From positions 27,108,333-27,172,332 of the forward strand of contig OX419756.1 of the NCBI GenBank assembly GCA_948567375.1: 64,000 bases of DNA, written 5' to 3'. A program made the position numbers and the translations under genes. The DNA is from Lunularia cruciata (lineage: Eukaryota; Streptophyta; Marchantiopsida; Lunulariales; Lunulariaceae). How positions within the stretch are numbered: position 1 is the first letter of the stretch; every line of letters begins with the position of its first letter. Positions 43,518 to 56,073 of this stretch are shown here, one piece after another. The notes under the pieces are model-generated. The model had not been told where the DNA came from. It ran no database searches and saw only the letters and a list, made by a program, of their open reading frames with translations.

Positions 43518-44851
43518 CCTCTATTTTTCACTATCAACTTCAATAAGAAATCTGCATTGAATTATATGAATCTCCATGAATCACTTAGCTCATGTGTGTA
43601 CAATAGTTTGAACTGCTTATGGATGTATAAGTGCTAGCAAGATAAGAGAGATATTTTCACCAAACTATTCTATTTTAGCTTTGCAAGAAAGCTCTAGCTA
43701 CTTTTTTTTGGTTGACAACTCTAAATTAACTTTATCTTATATACTACATCACTAATTTGTGTGAAGAGATGATTTGTCTTGTGGTCACGTATAAATATGC
43801 ATAGAAATAAATGAATATAACAAAGGAGTATTTTCAGTAATATTAAAGTAAGAAAGTGGAAATTTTCTTACACAAGATATTATTATAAAAATTGCGTATC
43901 TCTTGATATGGAGTAGTTTTATACAAAAAAGTGAAGGTTGCAACTTTGGAGTAAAAACGGATATAAGGAAGTGTATAAACAAGAAAGTACCTACTAATGA
44001 GAACAATAGGATTATGTGAAATTATTAATTATTTGAAATAGATGAACAAGGAAAATAATTAGTTTTCATGCATGTTAATGGGATCTTTGAGTTATGTGAG
44101 GTTATTTTTCCATACTAAGAATGAAAAATCAATGGCTTTTAACAAGTGTACTAGGTATTCTATTTAACAACTAGAATAATTGATTGAATCGAACAACTTT
44201 GAAACTCCTCTAGACCTCAATACATTGCTTGGATTGATATTCTTTTACTAAGGAAAAGTGTTCTACAAGAAGTAGGTATCAACATGATTACAAGACCTAC
44301 CAATGGCAAGATTTAGCACTTGTTGCCGGTAGAAGAAGAATCCACAGATCGTTAAACAATAAGAATTTTTATCTGGTACATTTGTGGAGTTGTCCGAGTT
44401 AACTCATCATTGCCTCTTATCCTTTTGAGGCTTGAAATGGATTGAAATGTTGACATAAAATATTGTATGATGACATCCCGTGTAATTTGATTCTTCATTT
44501 TGCCCTTGAGAGTAAATATTATTCTAGTGAGATAAAAGATTCAGTTCAATCTTTGAAAAAGCATTATAGAATCTTAATCAAATATTTAGAATCATAAAAT
44601 ATCATACAACTCAAACAATCTAAATAAAACATTATCATTACAAAAATATTCAATCACCAGAAACTCAGTACTTATTGATAATTGATGTAGTTTTGGACCT
44701 TGTTTTTGGGACATTTGAGAACATCAAATATTTAGGGCAATCTACTTGGAAGATGATATAGTATAGGTCACATGTGTAATAATCGTACCTGGCAAAATTA
44801 GTGAATTATTGCTCAAAATGATCTAGAGATCTGACATAAACGAAATGGACT
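43518..44851. other. AT-rich intergenic stretch
   Basis: No gene, RNA or repeat recognised. The frame at 43785-44006 (minus) is Phe/Ile-rich, as AT-rich DNA would give by chance. Confidence 0.4.
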
Positions 44852-45046
44852 TTGAGGATACATTATCGAGTTTTATATCCCGGCTCCGCACAACCTCCGC
44901 CAGAGGGAAACGGGGACTATCTAGTTCGCTGTGTTGTAGAAAACCGTTCGAATCAAGAAAATAATTTTGACTACACGAATCAGGATAGATTCACTTGTCT
45001 ATTAAAGGGTATATCATATATTTCCCATGTGATCTTAAACACTTAG
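44852..45046 (+). CDS. Unassigned 64-aa ORF
   Basis: Short frame with RVLYPGSAQPPPEGNGDYLV followed by a polar ENRSNQENN stretch. Its base composition is clearly less AT-rich than its surroundings, so I first thought of an organelle insert, but I could not match it to a plastid or mitochondrial gene. No upstream signal or neighbour supports it as a gene. Confidence 0.15.
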   Translation: MRIHYRVLYPGSAQPPPEGNGDYLVRCVVENRSNQENNFDYTNQDRFTCLLKGISYISHVILNT

Positions 45047-45394
45047 TTGCTTTTGAGACTATTTTTACACCAAGTTGATTTTTAAAGTCCATACCAATAA
45101 GTCACATTTATCAAATTACATCAAATTGACAAAATTAATGGTATTGCTTGGAGTTCAAAGGACTCTTAACTACCATCTACACTACATCTGGTATTCAGTA
45201 TTCAACTTCAACTTCAACTAGTATTCAACTTCTCCCATCGTTGGCACGTCCGTCTAATTGAAAGGATTATACACCTGCCGATTCAACGACTTATAAACAT
45301 AAGATCTATATTATGGATACTCCAGCCATCTTTTCCTTGTGCTTTTAGTAATCTGTTCCTTGTGTTTTTGGTACCGTATGATAATCAAAATTTA

Positions 45395-45545
45395 ATAAAG
45401 ACAAAGAAAGGCGACAATGTAGAACCCACGAAGGACCGGAAGACCACCCTCAAGGTAAAGACAAAAGAGATAAAATGGGGCTAGGTTCCAATAGTATTGA
45501 TACAGAAAATATGCACTATTGCATCTAAGATATTCAGGTTAAGTA
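45395..45545 (+). repeat. Dispersed repeat copy 1 (pair with 61.7 kb)
   Basis: This matches 61735-61890 in the same orientation over about 130-150 bases. Shared blocks in order: GGCGAC, a GAAGGAC(C)GGAAGACC block, an AGA.A...GGGCTA block, a CCAATAG block, then GATA. Identity is only moderate, so both are old copies. I cannot name the family; no ends are defined. Confidence 0.5.
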
Positions 45546-47409
45546 GTAAAGTTTAGAAACTATTGGAATATCCTAAGAAACATCACTTAGTGCGATTGTA
45601 CTTTTATTGATTATACCAGTAGAGCAATAGACACAAAGCATAAGAATGAGATTGGTACCCTTGCGTTTAACATGATAAGCTCTTCCTGTAAATTGAATGA
45701 AAATGGTATCTAAAACGATAAACTCTTGAGGCAAATTGGAAAAAAAAGATATTTAAATATTGGATGGTATTGGTCATATTGGTTGGTTCAAATTCTTATG
45801 CTTCATAAGATAGAGACCTATACTTGTTTCATGATAAAATTTCTCTTTTATTCACAAAACTTTTTTGTTGACCAATAGTGACTATTTGTGGTATATTCAA
45901 ATCCAAGTTATTCATTAATAATTGCTTTGTTAAAATTGATTTTCTAAATATTTCTATACTAATTTACATTTAATATATTTTGGATAACATATATTCATTG
46001 CTCTCTAGAGTGCAGTGGTGGATGCAATCCATAGAAGAAGAATCATATTAGGTGAAGTTTCTTCAAATGTTCCAATTGTGTGTATATCGTACTCCAATGT
46101 GATATGAGCTTGGAACCTTGTGCCCGGATCTTGTTCGGCCTTCAATATTAAGGAATGAGATTTCACTTCTGGAGAGTACGGCATGTACAATATGGGTCTT
46201 CCGAAGTCCCAAGTTTTATCTAGAACATATTTTGGGCGGATGTTTCACATACCCCAAACAAACTCGGCATACAGTATTGTGTTAATTGAATGTTTCGATG
46301 CTTCTCCGATAACAGTTTTACAATGATAGTCCCAAAATCTATTCTTCTTCTTCTTTCTTATACTCCGAGTGATGATTCTAAGTCTGAGTGATTCACGGAT
46401 TTCCCCATCACTGTAGAATGTTCATGCAAGTCGGTCCTGTAGGCAGAAAAGCAGGAAGGGCAGATCTATGCTACAGTACAGTAGATGGGTAATGATGTGT
46501 ATCCAGAGGATCTGTTTCCCAGAATCTGATATGGAGGAGTATCAATATTGTCGTCCACGGCAGCCCAAATGTATGAGACCGGGGTCTGGGAAAGCGTGCG
46601 GGGCTGTAAAATATGATTTCAATGTCAGTACAAAACATGACCAGAAAAATTAAACGAGGGCGATCTAAAGGACCACTGGTGCTGATGTAGCATAGGTAAA
46701 CTACGGTACTGTGCAGAATCCTTGTGCGCAGAGCTATTGGGACAGTAATCAAAGTCTCTTTCTCTGGGGAGACTCTTTGACTTCAAAAGATTGGAGAAAT
46801 GGGGCTCAGGCTTATTAATGTAGATCAATCACCGGGTTCATGACTGCTGCCTGAATCATGTGAATAACTGATGGATAGGACAGTCAAGACTAGGTTAAAA
46901 TAATATCTACCCGTGGATTAATTGTCAACTGTTGCTGCTGCTTGAGAGATGATACTGATGGAATAGAAAGAGTAAAATGTTGCAGGGTTTGAAATTGCAA
47001 TGAATTCTTTATACACGGGCTTAAAAGATTCTTACTTTCATATTTTCAAGGAAGAAACAATGAGCGAATTGAATTTGGTCGGAGACTCCTACACACGAGC
47101 TAGAGGATGACACCATAGGCTTGTGTACAGGTCATCCAAACGCCGCATTCCTTTGGAGTTTTTGTAGCCCCAGGGGGGCTTAAGCTCTACAAGAGGTCTT
47201 CACCGGGCCACTTCAATATGATATTGGCAATTTTTATAAATTTCTTATCGCTGTCCTTATTCGAAATTTTATCTCGAGAAGCTCGTGTTCACCCCACCTT
47301 ACCTGTCTCATCTCACATAACGGAAGCCACCCGCCATGCGAACCAGTCATCTAAGCTAAAGCAGAACCGAGCATATCATGTCAATATCCAGGCAGTGGCG
47401 GACTGCCAA
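45546..47409. other. Intergenic stretch with weak ORFs
   Basis: Several frames of 60-107 codons are open (46005-46190 minus, 46471-46752 minus, 47218-47541 plus). None has a domain that I recognise and some overlap on opposite strands. They could include exons of an intron-rich gene, but I have no splice or homology support. Confidence 0.35.
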
Positions 47410-47727
47410 TCAACCGTAGTCTTTTCTGTGCTGCTCCAGGGCACAGGTTCGCAACATGCTTCTTTCCCTTTCCCATCGGAGTGGCTCTTGCAGGTGTGTT
47501 TTATGGTAAACCCCAAAAACAAATCTCTTCGTCTTCATTAGACTGAACTGGACTGGACTCCGGCCTGACGCTGTGCGTGCTGTGACCGCGGGCTTGCCAT
47601 ACACCCACGAAGCTGGGGCCTTCATGCGCTGCTTAGTTTGATGTGGAACGACAACGAGAGGTGGTCCTACAGCGCTGATTTTGGTAAAAATCGCTCCCCG
47701 ACCTCTCTCCGCGGTGAAGCTCCCCAC
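47410..47727 (-). CDS. Unassigned 105-aa ORF, basic
   Basis: The frame starts MGSFTAERGRGAIFTK and is rich in Arg, Lys and Pro. It lies in DNA of higher GC content than the surroundings. The frame at 47218-47541 on the other strand overlaps it. No domain, transit peptide or membrane segment is clear, and I would not call it a gene on this evidence alone. Confidence 0.18.
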   Translation of the reverse strand: MGSFTAERGRGAIFTKISAVGPPLVVVPHQTKQRMKAPASWVYGKPAVTARTASGRSPVQFSLMKTKRFVFGVYHKTHLQEPLRWERERSMLRTCALEQHRKDYG

Positions 47728-50700
47728 GGAGGTACTTCCCTAACTGCACACATCAACGAAAATTATTGCAGCGTGCATAACAACAAAGGTAGCAGCTAAC
47801 ATCTGGTCAACCTTCTGCGACTGGTAAGCAGATCACGGTGCTGAATACTCATGAATTATGACATGCTTCCAGAAGAATCAACTATCTGGTGTACTCCATC
47901 TCCTATAAAAACCTGATAGACCAAGATTGAGTAGTGCTAGCGCTGCCCTATCTTCATACCGCAAGTGACTTACACTTCAAGATACGTGCTCAACTCCCGA
48001 GGATGTTTCCAGGCGATTGCAGTGGAAAGCAACCTATTATCAGCAACACGTTATCATTCAATTCCCATATCAAGTTATTAACTATGATTTTGAAGACTCA
48101 AACAACCAATCTCCGGTGTCTGGCACTTGAAAGATCAGTATTTGGACAAACGCATGATCTCGAAGGAGAATAGGGTCATATCGGAAATCAACCAGCCTGA
48201 ATTCGAACTAGCTTTTAAAATCCTTCATCCAGGAGTGCAATTGGAAATGGGATCGGAGATCTTTACTTCACAGTTTGGGAGGCTTCAACTGATCGTGAAA
48301 ATCTCGATAAGGGTATATAGCTATAATTATTCTCAGTCTCATGCATATATCAGTGCTGAGATCAGGTCGCATCAGAAGCACATAGTAGGTGCACAAGCAT
48401 TCTTCTGAACTTGTAAACTTGGACCTCGAATCTGGTTTTTACTGATTGCAGATTCATCTGCTGCGGAGTCTCATCTCAAACTTTTACTGGAAACATGTAG
48501 TGAAGCGTAACACTGTCTCTAGGCCTCAATTGCTTCTCGGTACGGAGCCCTACCAAATCACCCGATGGCCCCATGGGCTCCAACAGCATGGAATATACGG
48601 GTCCATTGAAAGTATCAAATTTGCAAGTACTCAAGTATTTCATACTTCATACTGTGCCTTGCTCAGTCTGGAAATTCAGCATTGTAGATGAAGGGTGCCA
48701 CATGGGTCGAAAGCCTACAACTTACTCGTGTGTTTCTTTTCCTTGACATTGGAATTCATTTTAAGGTGTCATCTGATCAGTCCAACGAGCTACCAGCGAA
48801 AGGATCGGATGAGTCACCAAAGGCTGCAGACAGTCGGTGCGCGTGATCACTGGAGGAGGAACCGATATCTCTGGTAAAAACTCTATACATCATCACATCA
48901 GAAAAAGTCCGACTGAACGATGGGGACAGTGTCATATAAACAGTGTTCAGGTAATCATGTTTCTGTCAGCATCTTCATCTTTTGGAACAAAGTCCAAGCA
49001 TTGCATTCGATTAAGTTTAAATTATTTAAATGCTTCTGGTAATCTCTTGTGATCACATCTCTCAATGATTCGGAGGCTTTGGTTTCTTCGTCCAATCATC
49101 TGTCTAACAATCAATTGAATGCGGGGGGAAGGGTAAGCGTCTATTCATTTCCGCTCATCTTGTTGCTCCGACGGACAGAATTAATATCCCTCGGAATGCT
49201 GCTTCATCTCATCATTTCTCACAAGAGGTATCTTCTCTGATACTGAACAGCGTGAGATAAGGGAGTTTCACATTCCTCTCCCTTTGAATCCACAACCATG
49301 ACAGAAGAGATCATTCCATATCCCACCATAGCCATACCTTGCTTTTCTTCAACGCAGGCTCCACAGCCAGTACTATAGTATTCTACGGCCTGTCAAGTTA
49401 AGGGTCTATCAATGCAATGTATTGCTTACACAATTTCGTTGCGTCCATGCAGTAGATATTCTTACAAGTTTGTTGATTGTGCCTGCTGCTTGGTTTCTGA
49501 CTATACTACATTCAGCATTTTCCAGCTTGCATCTAACATCAGATTTTGACACAAACATCGATCTCCGGGTCCACTTGGAAAGCAAGTTAGCGATCAGCAA
49601 AGTGCGGATCTTTGGACGATTGTGATTTCTATGAGAAAATGCGTTTTGGGAGAGTGATAGATTTGGACCAAGATGAAACGCTTTAGAGATATAAATACGT
49701 TTATAGTTTATTTTCCCACTTCTCCCACAGGATCGCTAAGCCGAGTTGTGGATTTCAATTCTAGGGAGATCTACTTCAACAACGATCTGAGAGAGGTAAG
49801 TACAATTCATTCTTAGACTACAATACTGTTTCAACTGTTTGATTTCTTTCGTACTGAGACAAGTTCTCCACATGCACTGCTTGGTTTCATGATTGTGGGC
49901 TCATTACCATTTACGATTTTGCTTCCGTTTCAAGACAGGAGTCGTCTTTCTTGCTCGCTCCTCCTGAAGTCTGAAGGTCAACTGTAATGTCAAGCTATAG
50001 AGATATTTGCATATATCTCCATTGCTTTACCAGATCCTCAAAGAGAATTTCATGCCTACTCATCAACTTTTGACTGATCCAGAAGCTAGTCCTGACTTTC
50101 TTGTTATACACCCGAAAGAGTTTCTGTTCTCTACATTCTCGCTTAAACTGAGTTTCATTTGTAGGATCTACGGGCAGTGGGAACGGCGTATGAAACTGTC
50201 ACTGCACAGTTCTTTCCCATGAGTCTACCGGAAACGACGATCTAGATGCTCACACCGCCCATGAGCGTGCTTCAATTGAATTGAATTTGGAATTAATATA
50301 TATGCTACATGCGATCATGCAAAGAGGCAACCTACAGGCGAACGCTTTGTGCTGACCTTGTGACCACGATCGCCATGCATGTCAATCGCCTGACCATTCA
50401 ATCCTCTCAGTAGGTGTCAATCTGCAGCTTGTTCTTGCTGTAGCTAAGAGGAGGAGGCGCTAACTCGAGCTCTTGCCTACCGTAGTTGATGGATTAGAGC
50501 GGTATAAATATAACACTGTTTGAAGCATAGCTAGAGTTATTGTCTTCATATCAATCGAATGTAATGGTGAGCAAACTGTGGACCGGAGTAGACTAAGCAC
50601 GCTCACCCAGTAGAATGCAGACTAGAACCTGTGAAATAAAGGCGCCCATTTACGGGATTGTTAACGCTGATGGCAGGTGACCGAAGGTGAACGACGTTCC

Positions 50701-50740
50701 ATGGCCACGTACTATGTATGAGCAATTTGTGATGCAACTG
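47728..50740. other. Intergenic stretch, no gene recognised
   Basis: Many frames of 60-93 codons, none with recognisable content and no consistent strand. I see no LTR, inverted repeat or coding motif. This part does not resemble the retroelement block. Confidence 0.4.
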
Positions 50741-50747
50741 CTGAGGG

Positions 50748-50783
50748 AATGTCTGCCTGCCTGCCTGCCTGCCCACCCGCCCG
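50748..50783. repeat. TGCC tetranucleotide microsatellite
   Basis: CTGCCTGCCTGCCTGCC followed by imperfect CACCCGCCCG. A simple repeat that may vary in length. Confidence 0.85.
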
Positions 50784-50887
50784 CTGTATATGATCAAGTT
50801 ATTAAGACCCGGGCGACCAGCTGCACGAGTTCTTGATGGCAGGAGAGCTCAGCTGAAGCAGCCTACGAAGTTGCACGTACAAGGAAT

Positions 50888-51091
50888 TTGGAAACCAATG
50901 GAACAACCGATGGTCTGCCTGATCTATACATGGAGCTCGATCGAGGTATGATCATTGCTTCTCATGATTGTTCAATCAAGTTGCCGCTTCGGAGTGGAAG
51001 TAGTAGTAGCAGCTCGTTGGCATCCAGTGTAAAGATTACGAGGAAATCCCGTAATTTTAGGAGTTCCAGCGCCAGGTGGCAAAGTAAGTAG
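50888..51091 (+). CDS. Unassigned 67-aa ORF, Ser-rich
   Basis: The frame begins METNGTTDGLPDLYMELDRG and later has a serine run encoded by AGT/AGC repeats (SGSSSSSSLASS) and a basic tail. A possible splice donor GAG|GTATGATC lies after ELDR. No family is recognised. It could be the start of an intron-containing gene; I have no downstream exon. Confidence 0.18.
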   Translation: METNGTTDGLPDLYMELDRGMIIASHDCSIKLPLRSGSSSSSSLASSVKITRKSRNFRSSSARWQSK

Positions 51092-52612
51092 ATATGTGGT
51101 TTGGGAACCTGCTTAGGATGATGACATATAGGCCGGGGGTGGGAGACCAGTGCAAGAAATCTCGCCTTGTGTTGACCTTGCATGTGATTCTTTTGGTGAC
51201 CAAATCTAGGTAGCCTAGCTGCATAAACTAACATCATACCGCATCGCATGTATGAGATTCGTAACTGGGGTGTACTACTTTTGTAAGCTTCGTCGCGTGA
51301 CAAGAGTTAAAATTGAAACTAGAAACTAGAAACTAACTGAAACCAGAGAAACGAATTACTCCGCGCCGCCCAAATTAGCTTTAAAAGCTGATTTGTGTAA
51401 GCTAGTATACGTTATGATTCGATATCTTTCATCTGAAAAGCGGAATTTGGGCCCTCCCTCTCCTCACTTCATCGGCTTCAGCTGAACCGCCAGGGTACCG
51501 GTGGTTCAGTTTACCAAGTAAAACTCAACATTCGTCACTCAACATTTAAGGCTTTAGGTATCTGCATTTCGAGGACTATGTTGTGTATTTGCAGTAATCG
51601 CCTTCAGGTACATCGTCTGGGTAGTGGAATCATGAAAATGTAGATTTTTCCTGTCCATATCAGATGATATGATGTCGTTCAGTTCACTTAAAAACACGGC
51701 TTCAGCTTTGATCTACAAGGTGGTGGAGGCGGGAAAGTGTAAACCACTGCACAAATTCACTATGAGAAATTCAGGTACCTATGCACGTACTGTCCAGACA
51801 GTATTAACACGTAGCGATGTATGACTCATCGAGCAAGTACGATGAGATATATCAACTGAAAAGATCCTCTGGAATACGTCCGAAAATAACAATATGTCTG
51901 TGCTATCGACAGGCTAACTTACCCAGAGTCGGGTCAATCAGCAGCAATTGTAGGCTCTTCTATAGATCAGTTAATAACGCTTAACAGTCAACTTACTTTG
52001 TGGAATTTGAAACCTCACTACAGTACACTCCTCGGGATCTTCTTGATCATTGGGGGTAAGCAATTTGTTACTGGTTCAGCTCATATGAAAAACCTAAACT
52101 GTTATTAGTTGCTCATATCCAGTCGTGCGGGTAGATTCTATTGCGACTAGTTTCACTGATATGAAGCTGATAACGCATGGAATGTTAGACATGAAAATAC
52201 CCGTGTATTTTCAGATTTTCACTAAGAAAGAAAAGTATGCCTGGAGACTCGATATCTGGTAGATCCATTTCATTCCTTCTCCAGGATCGTATCACTGATA
52301 TACATATGCTTGAGGTTTTTTGGTTACTTCGAGTCAAAATAGCTTGACATTACTCAAAGCGGACCTGAGCGTTTTATCTCCTGTCAGATTCTAAAGGTTA
52401 GTTGCTGCCACCAGCTTGATACCTGGACAGTTTTGAGTAGAAATTTGGTCATGTTGGTCTGAGCGATAGCTGGGGAGATGTGTGCTCGTAAACCTGTCCC
52501 GCTTCTATCTCTCGAAAACAATATGTGCATACACAGACTAATTTAAAGACTTGAATGTAATTTGTCGAGATATGGTTCAGTCAAGATTTGAGGTCGTCAA
52601 CCCTGTCTAAAC
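51092..52612. other. Intergenic stretch, nothing recognised
   Basis: No frame of more than about 60 codons on the plus strand and only the overlapping frame at 50962-51303 on the minus strand. No repeat or RNA gene identified. Confidence 0.4.
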
Positions 52613-52662
52613 TGGTTGAGAGCAGCACTCAATCAGTTTAGATTGAGTGCTGCTCTCAACCA
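52613..52662. repeat. Perfect 22-bp palindrome with 6-base loop
   Basis: Arms 52613-52634 and 52641-52662 are exact inverted copies (TGGTTGAGAGCAGCACTCAA plus TC, and its complement) around AGTTTA. A second, overlapping inverted pair (TCTAAACTG, 52606-52614, and CAGTTTAGA, 52634-52642) shares its sequence. RNA would fold into a strong hairpin. Confidence 0.9.
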
Positions 52663-53151
52663 CGCTGACATCTGGAGAATCTGAGATGGATATGAAGGCC
52701 TTTGCAGATTAATTGGGTTCATGATCTAAATTCGAATGTAGAGAGCGAGACGAATGCTATAAACAAAACATGCCCAGAGGTAATCATAAGGCTTGCTGAC
52801 AATCAAAATTTTAACCGAAAGTGTCCAATCAGGCCAACTAGATCTTCAGAATCTGAAAGTTGATTACATTAGATTCCACCAATCTGACGTAAGTACCCAT
52901 CAAAATCCTGGTCGATGTAATGACCAGCTGATCAGCATGTCCAATGGGGTCGATTGATATTTGCAGATCATTTTCCTGTCTCATTTCTGAGGTTAACGTA
53001 CGCCAGTAGGTTAGAACAAGAACTGCTCTCTTGTCTAGCTAATCCATGGAAGCACATCTCTTGTTATCTATGCTTTTCATTGAACCTCATGCTTCTTTAC
53101 AAGTTTAAGATTTTTGCGTTGTCACAGTATGTGCACAGACATAGCATATGT

Positions 53152-53217
53152 GGACGTGGTCAACGAGAGTCAATTATTGGAGATCGACAAACAGGAAAAA
53201 CCGCAGTATCTATTGAC
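53152..53217 (+). pseudogene. Plastid atpA-like fragment (NUPT)
   Basis: One frame reads GRGQRES then IIGDRQTGKTAVSID. This is the P-loop region of the ATP synthase alpha subunit (GRGQREL-IIGDRQTGKTA), with the nucleotide-binding GDRQTGKT intact. Codon choice (ATT, GGA, AAA, GCA) looks plastid rather than nuclear. Only about 66 bases match; sequence on both sides is unrelated. The simplest reading is a small nuclear insertion of plastid DNA. A mitochondrial atp1 origin is possible because the protein is similar there. Confidence 0.6.
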
Positions 53218-53232
53218 AACTGAGAAAGACAG

Positions 53233-53303
53233 TCCAGATAATTTAGAGGGTCCAGACAATCCAGAGAATCCAGATAATTTAGAGGGTCCCTCTAAATTAT
53301 CTG
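53233..53303. repeat. Direct repeat ending in a palindrome
   Basis: TCCAGATAATTTAGAGGGTC (plus C) occurs twice, 36 bases apart (53233 and 53269). Right after the second copy comes its inverted copy: 16-base arms 53271-53286 and 53288-53303 around a single T, perfectly complementary. Both features together suggest slippage plus a template switch. Confidence 0.88.
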
Positions 53304-55872
53304 TGATTGTGAGTGGAGCTGCTGCTGATAGAATTCCGATTAACTCGCTATTTGTTCCTGTCTACTTTCTCAGTTGTTTTCGTTTGGAAATGAGTTTAGC
53401 TGTCGATATCTATTTTTGCAGTCAAGAAATTTCAGTATTTGAGAATCAGTTCTCAATTGGAAATGCTCAAGTTTATTAAGTAGCCGTATCCTGGTCAACG
53501 GTGTTTCAATCTGAGATGTACATAGGATAGGGTCTGATTCTCCTGAAATCGTATAACTTGTTTCCGGTAGATGATCAGTTTCAAATCCAGAAAACAGAGT
53601 CTTTCTATGTACAAAAGCGGTCATATACTAGTCAAGTACGTTGGTTTGTTGCCCGAGAATATCCTGGATGAGTGGGACTCTAGGCATGTCGGAATTGCTC
53701 GAGATGTTTGAAATATACGTATTTCAGCTGATGGAACTCAGGTGCAATTGCAAAGACTCGAATAGAATATCCTGAACGAGCAGAAATTCCTTTAAATTGA
53801 TCAGACCTGTTAGATCACCAAACAGTTCTAACACCCCGTCAGAGAATACAGAATGTGGTTTGATCCCATCAGTTTACAAACAGTATCCTTCTGATTATCT
53901 CAGCTCGTCCTTGCCTAGCGCTACAGTGAGCCTTATATTATTCCGTTGATGCAGGAAAATGAGAGTTAGTTAGGCTTCCACTGAGGTATCCACCATGTTT
54001 CGTGGCCTTGGATCAGGTGATTCAAATTTAGTACAACAAATCTAGAACAAGGGATCTCCGCAAGGCGAGGTGAAATCACTGTTGGTCAATCAGATCAGAG
54101 ACAGAAAGTCATGTAGTTCTCACTCGCATGAATACGGGTGGACCACTCATGAAAGCTCCCGGCCACCACGAGACTCACTCAGGTTTCACTCCCACTCCCA
54201 CAGTGTTCATTCTTCACCGTGCAGGAGCTTTGTGATATCGACTCAGAAGTACCTTAAAGTGTCCAAAGTTCAAAACCCAAGTACTTTCGGCACGTTTGAC
54301 CAATTGCGAAACTGCCCATCTCATAACTCTGTACGGAGAACATCGACGATGACGACGTTAGGCCTCTTAAAGACATGCCACGGAAGTCAATCGCTTATTC
54401 GTGCGACTTTTGTGTTCACGTCTCATGGTGCTGTGAGAAGCAAGCCATAGCTGCCTCTCGATAAAACAAAAGTTGGATAACACCTCACTATATTAAAAGC
54501 CAAACGACATTGCTATATTGATTATCATAGTGTAGCCAATAAAGGATACTGAAGTCAACCCAAAGAGGCTCAATATGGCAAGATTGCTATGATTCAGATG
54601 GGGGATAACAAGGAAGTGAAGCTTTTTCGTGTGGTCACGAGTACGAAAACCGAGGATTTGGTGACCAAATAAAGACGATAACCCGCGAATTAACCATGGC
54701 AGGAAGGAAGCGGGACGAGACGATGGTTACCTTTCTTTGTACTTCTTGCACCAATGCCAGTATTGCGAAGTTCTCATATCCGGGTTTATAGCTTACACTT
54801 GGGCCTTCATAACCTAACACTACAAAACATATAAAATTTTCATTCAATATTCACAATTTGAGATACAATGAGACGAGAAAGAGAAAAAACAAAGCGAAAG
54901 AAATTCGTTCATTCTAAATTGTAAACGCTCATATGTTTTATGTTAGAGAATCATATGTCTTTGTACCTATTGTTCACATATTGGAGATTCAAATCAATTC
55001 AACATGGGAAATTCCAAACATTGGCAAAGAAGTCTCCTTATGTTCCACTTCCATGTGTTAAAATATTATATTTTGGAAAAATTAAAGTCTGTTTTACTTC
55101 TAAAAAAGACAAAGTTTTACATGAGTGGGGGTATTAGTGTAGTATTTTAAGTTTCCTATTGTGATCTTTCAACTCTTTGTCTGTCTGGTTGAGTTGGGAT
55201 TGGTATATATCTTTATCAGATTTCTTTCATTTCAAGTTTCTCAACACGAAGGTAGTACCAGAGTAGTGTCTTCTTTCTTGAATTCGTTTCACATACATAT
55301 TCGTTGGAGCAAACCATGTCTTAGTCATTGTAAAAGTTTCTAAATTTTACTTTATCGATCTGATAATCAGTAGTTAGAAGAAGAAACTGCACAACAAACA
55401 TTATTTGAGTTGCGAACCCTCGAAATATAAGTTTCTGAGAGCGGACATCATCACCGTCTGTCCGAAGTCTCTGGTTTCAAGGGACCTAGATAGGCCCAGT
55501 TGAGCCTTAGCCACCACCAGAGAAGCGAACTATGGACATTAGTCCATACGGACTCCGGTGCGAGATTGATTGCTCTTCACTAAATAGCACCTGATATCAG
55601 TTCAAACGTTGAATCTGAGAACCACTTTATAGATAGCCCGGGGTAATAATCACCCCTATTATGATCGGAAGTTAGATGTAACTACGCCATTCGGTAGAAT
55701 CGGATGTATTCACCAAGTTCAAGCCAGAAGCAAGCTACTTTCTCCTTCCGTGTCCTCACAGGGAAAGAAGTCCAAAAACTTATTATGATTCCTAGAGTCA
55801 TCGAGTCGAGCTCAGTTTACACTTTACTACTTCATTAGTGGCAGTTCAAAAATAGTGATCACAGTTTACGAC
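53304..55872. other. Intergenic stretch with weak ORFs
   Basis: Open frames of 60-126 codons (54070-54450 plus, 54635-54847 minus and others) have no recognisable domain. The 126-codon frame is Ser/His-rich and low in hydrophobic periodicity. Nothing else identified. Confidence 0.35.
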
Positions 55873-56073
55873 TTACGATTCCCAACTCCCAAACTCCGTG
55901 AGGAGAGCTACATGAACTCTACCCATGCCTATAGTAGCCGTGGCGCGGATCATTATTTTCAAACTGCCACTATTGAATTTGGACCCACCTTCATCCAAGT
56001 CATGAAGAAGCCGAAGTATTCTGCAGTAGAGTAAATGCGACTCTATTCCAAATTCTTCCAGAACGTCAAGCAA
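55873..56073 (-). CDS. Unassigned 66-aa ORF, possible exon
   Basis: The frame reads MLDVLEEFGIESHLLYCRIL, then RLLHDLDEGGSKFN and a hydrophobic MGRVHVALLTEFG end. The amphipathic, protein-like composition is better than that of most frames nearby, and a frame at 56043-56306 is open just upstream. I recognise no family, and no splice sites are certain. Confidence 0.22.
   Translation of the reverse strand: MLDVLEEFGIESHLLYCRILRLLHDLDEGGSKFNSGSLKIMIRATATIGMGRVHVALLTEFGSWES

Noticed and set aside
44852..45046. Suspected organelle-derived insert
   Set aside because: Composition stands out, but I could not match the frame to any plastid or mitochondrial gene; kept only as a weak ORF.
54070..54450. 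126-codon Ser/His-rich plus-strand frame
   Set aside because: No recognised family, biased composition, no splice or promoter support; not listed as a gene.
55530..55560. Small palindrome ATGGAC..GTCCAT
   Set aside because: Six-base arms are expected by chance in a window of this size.
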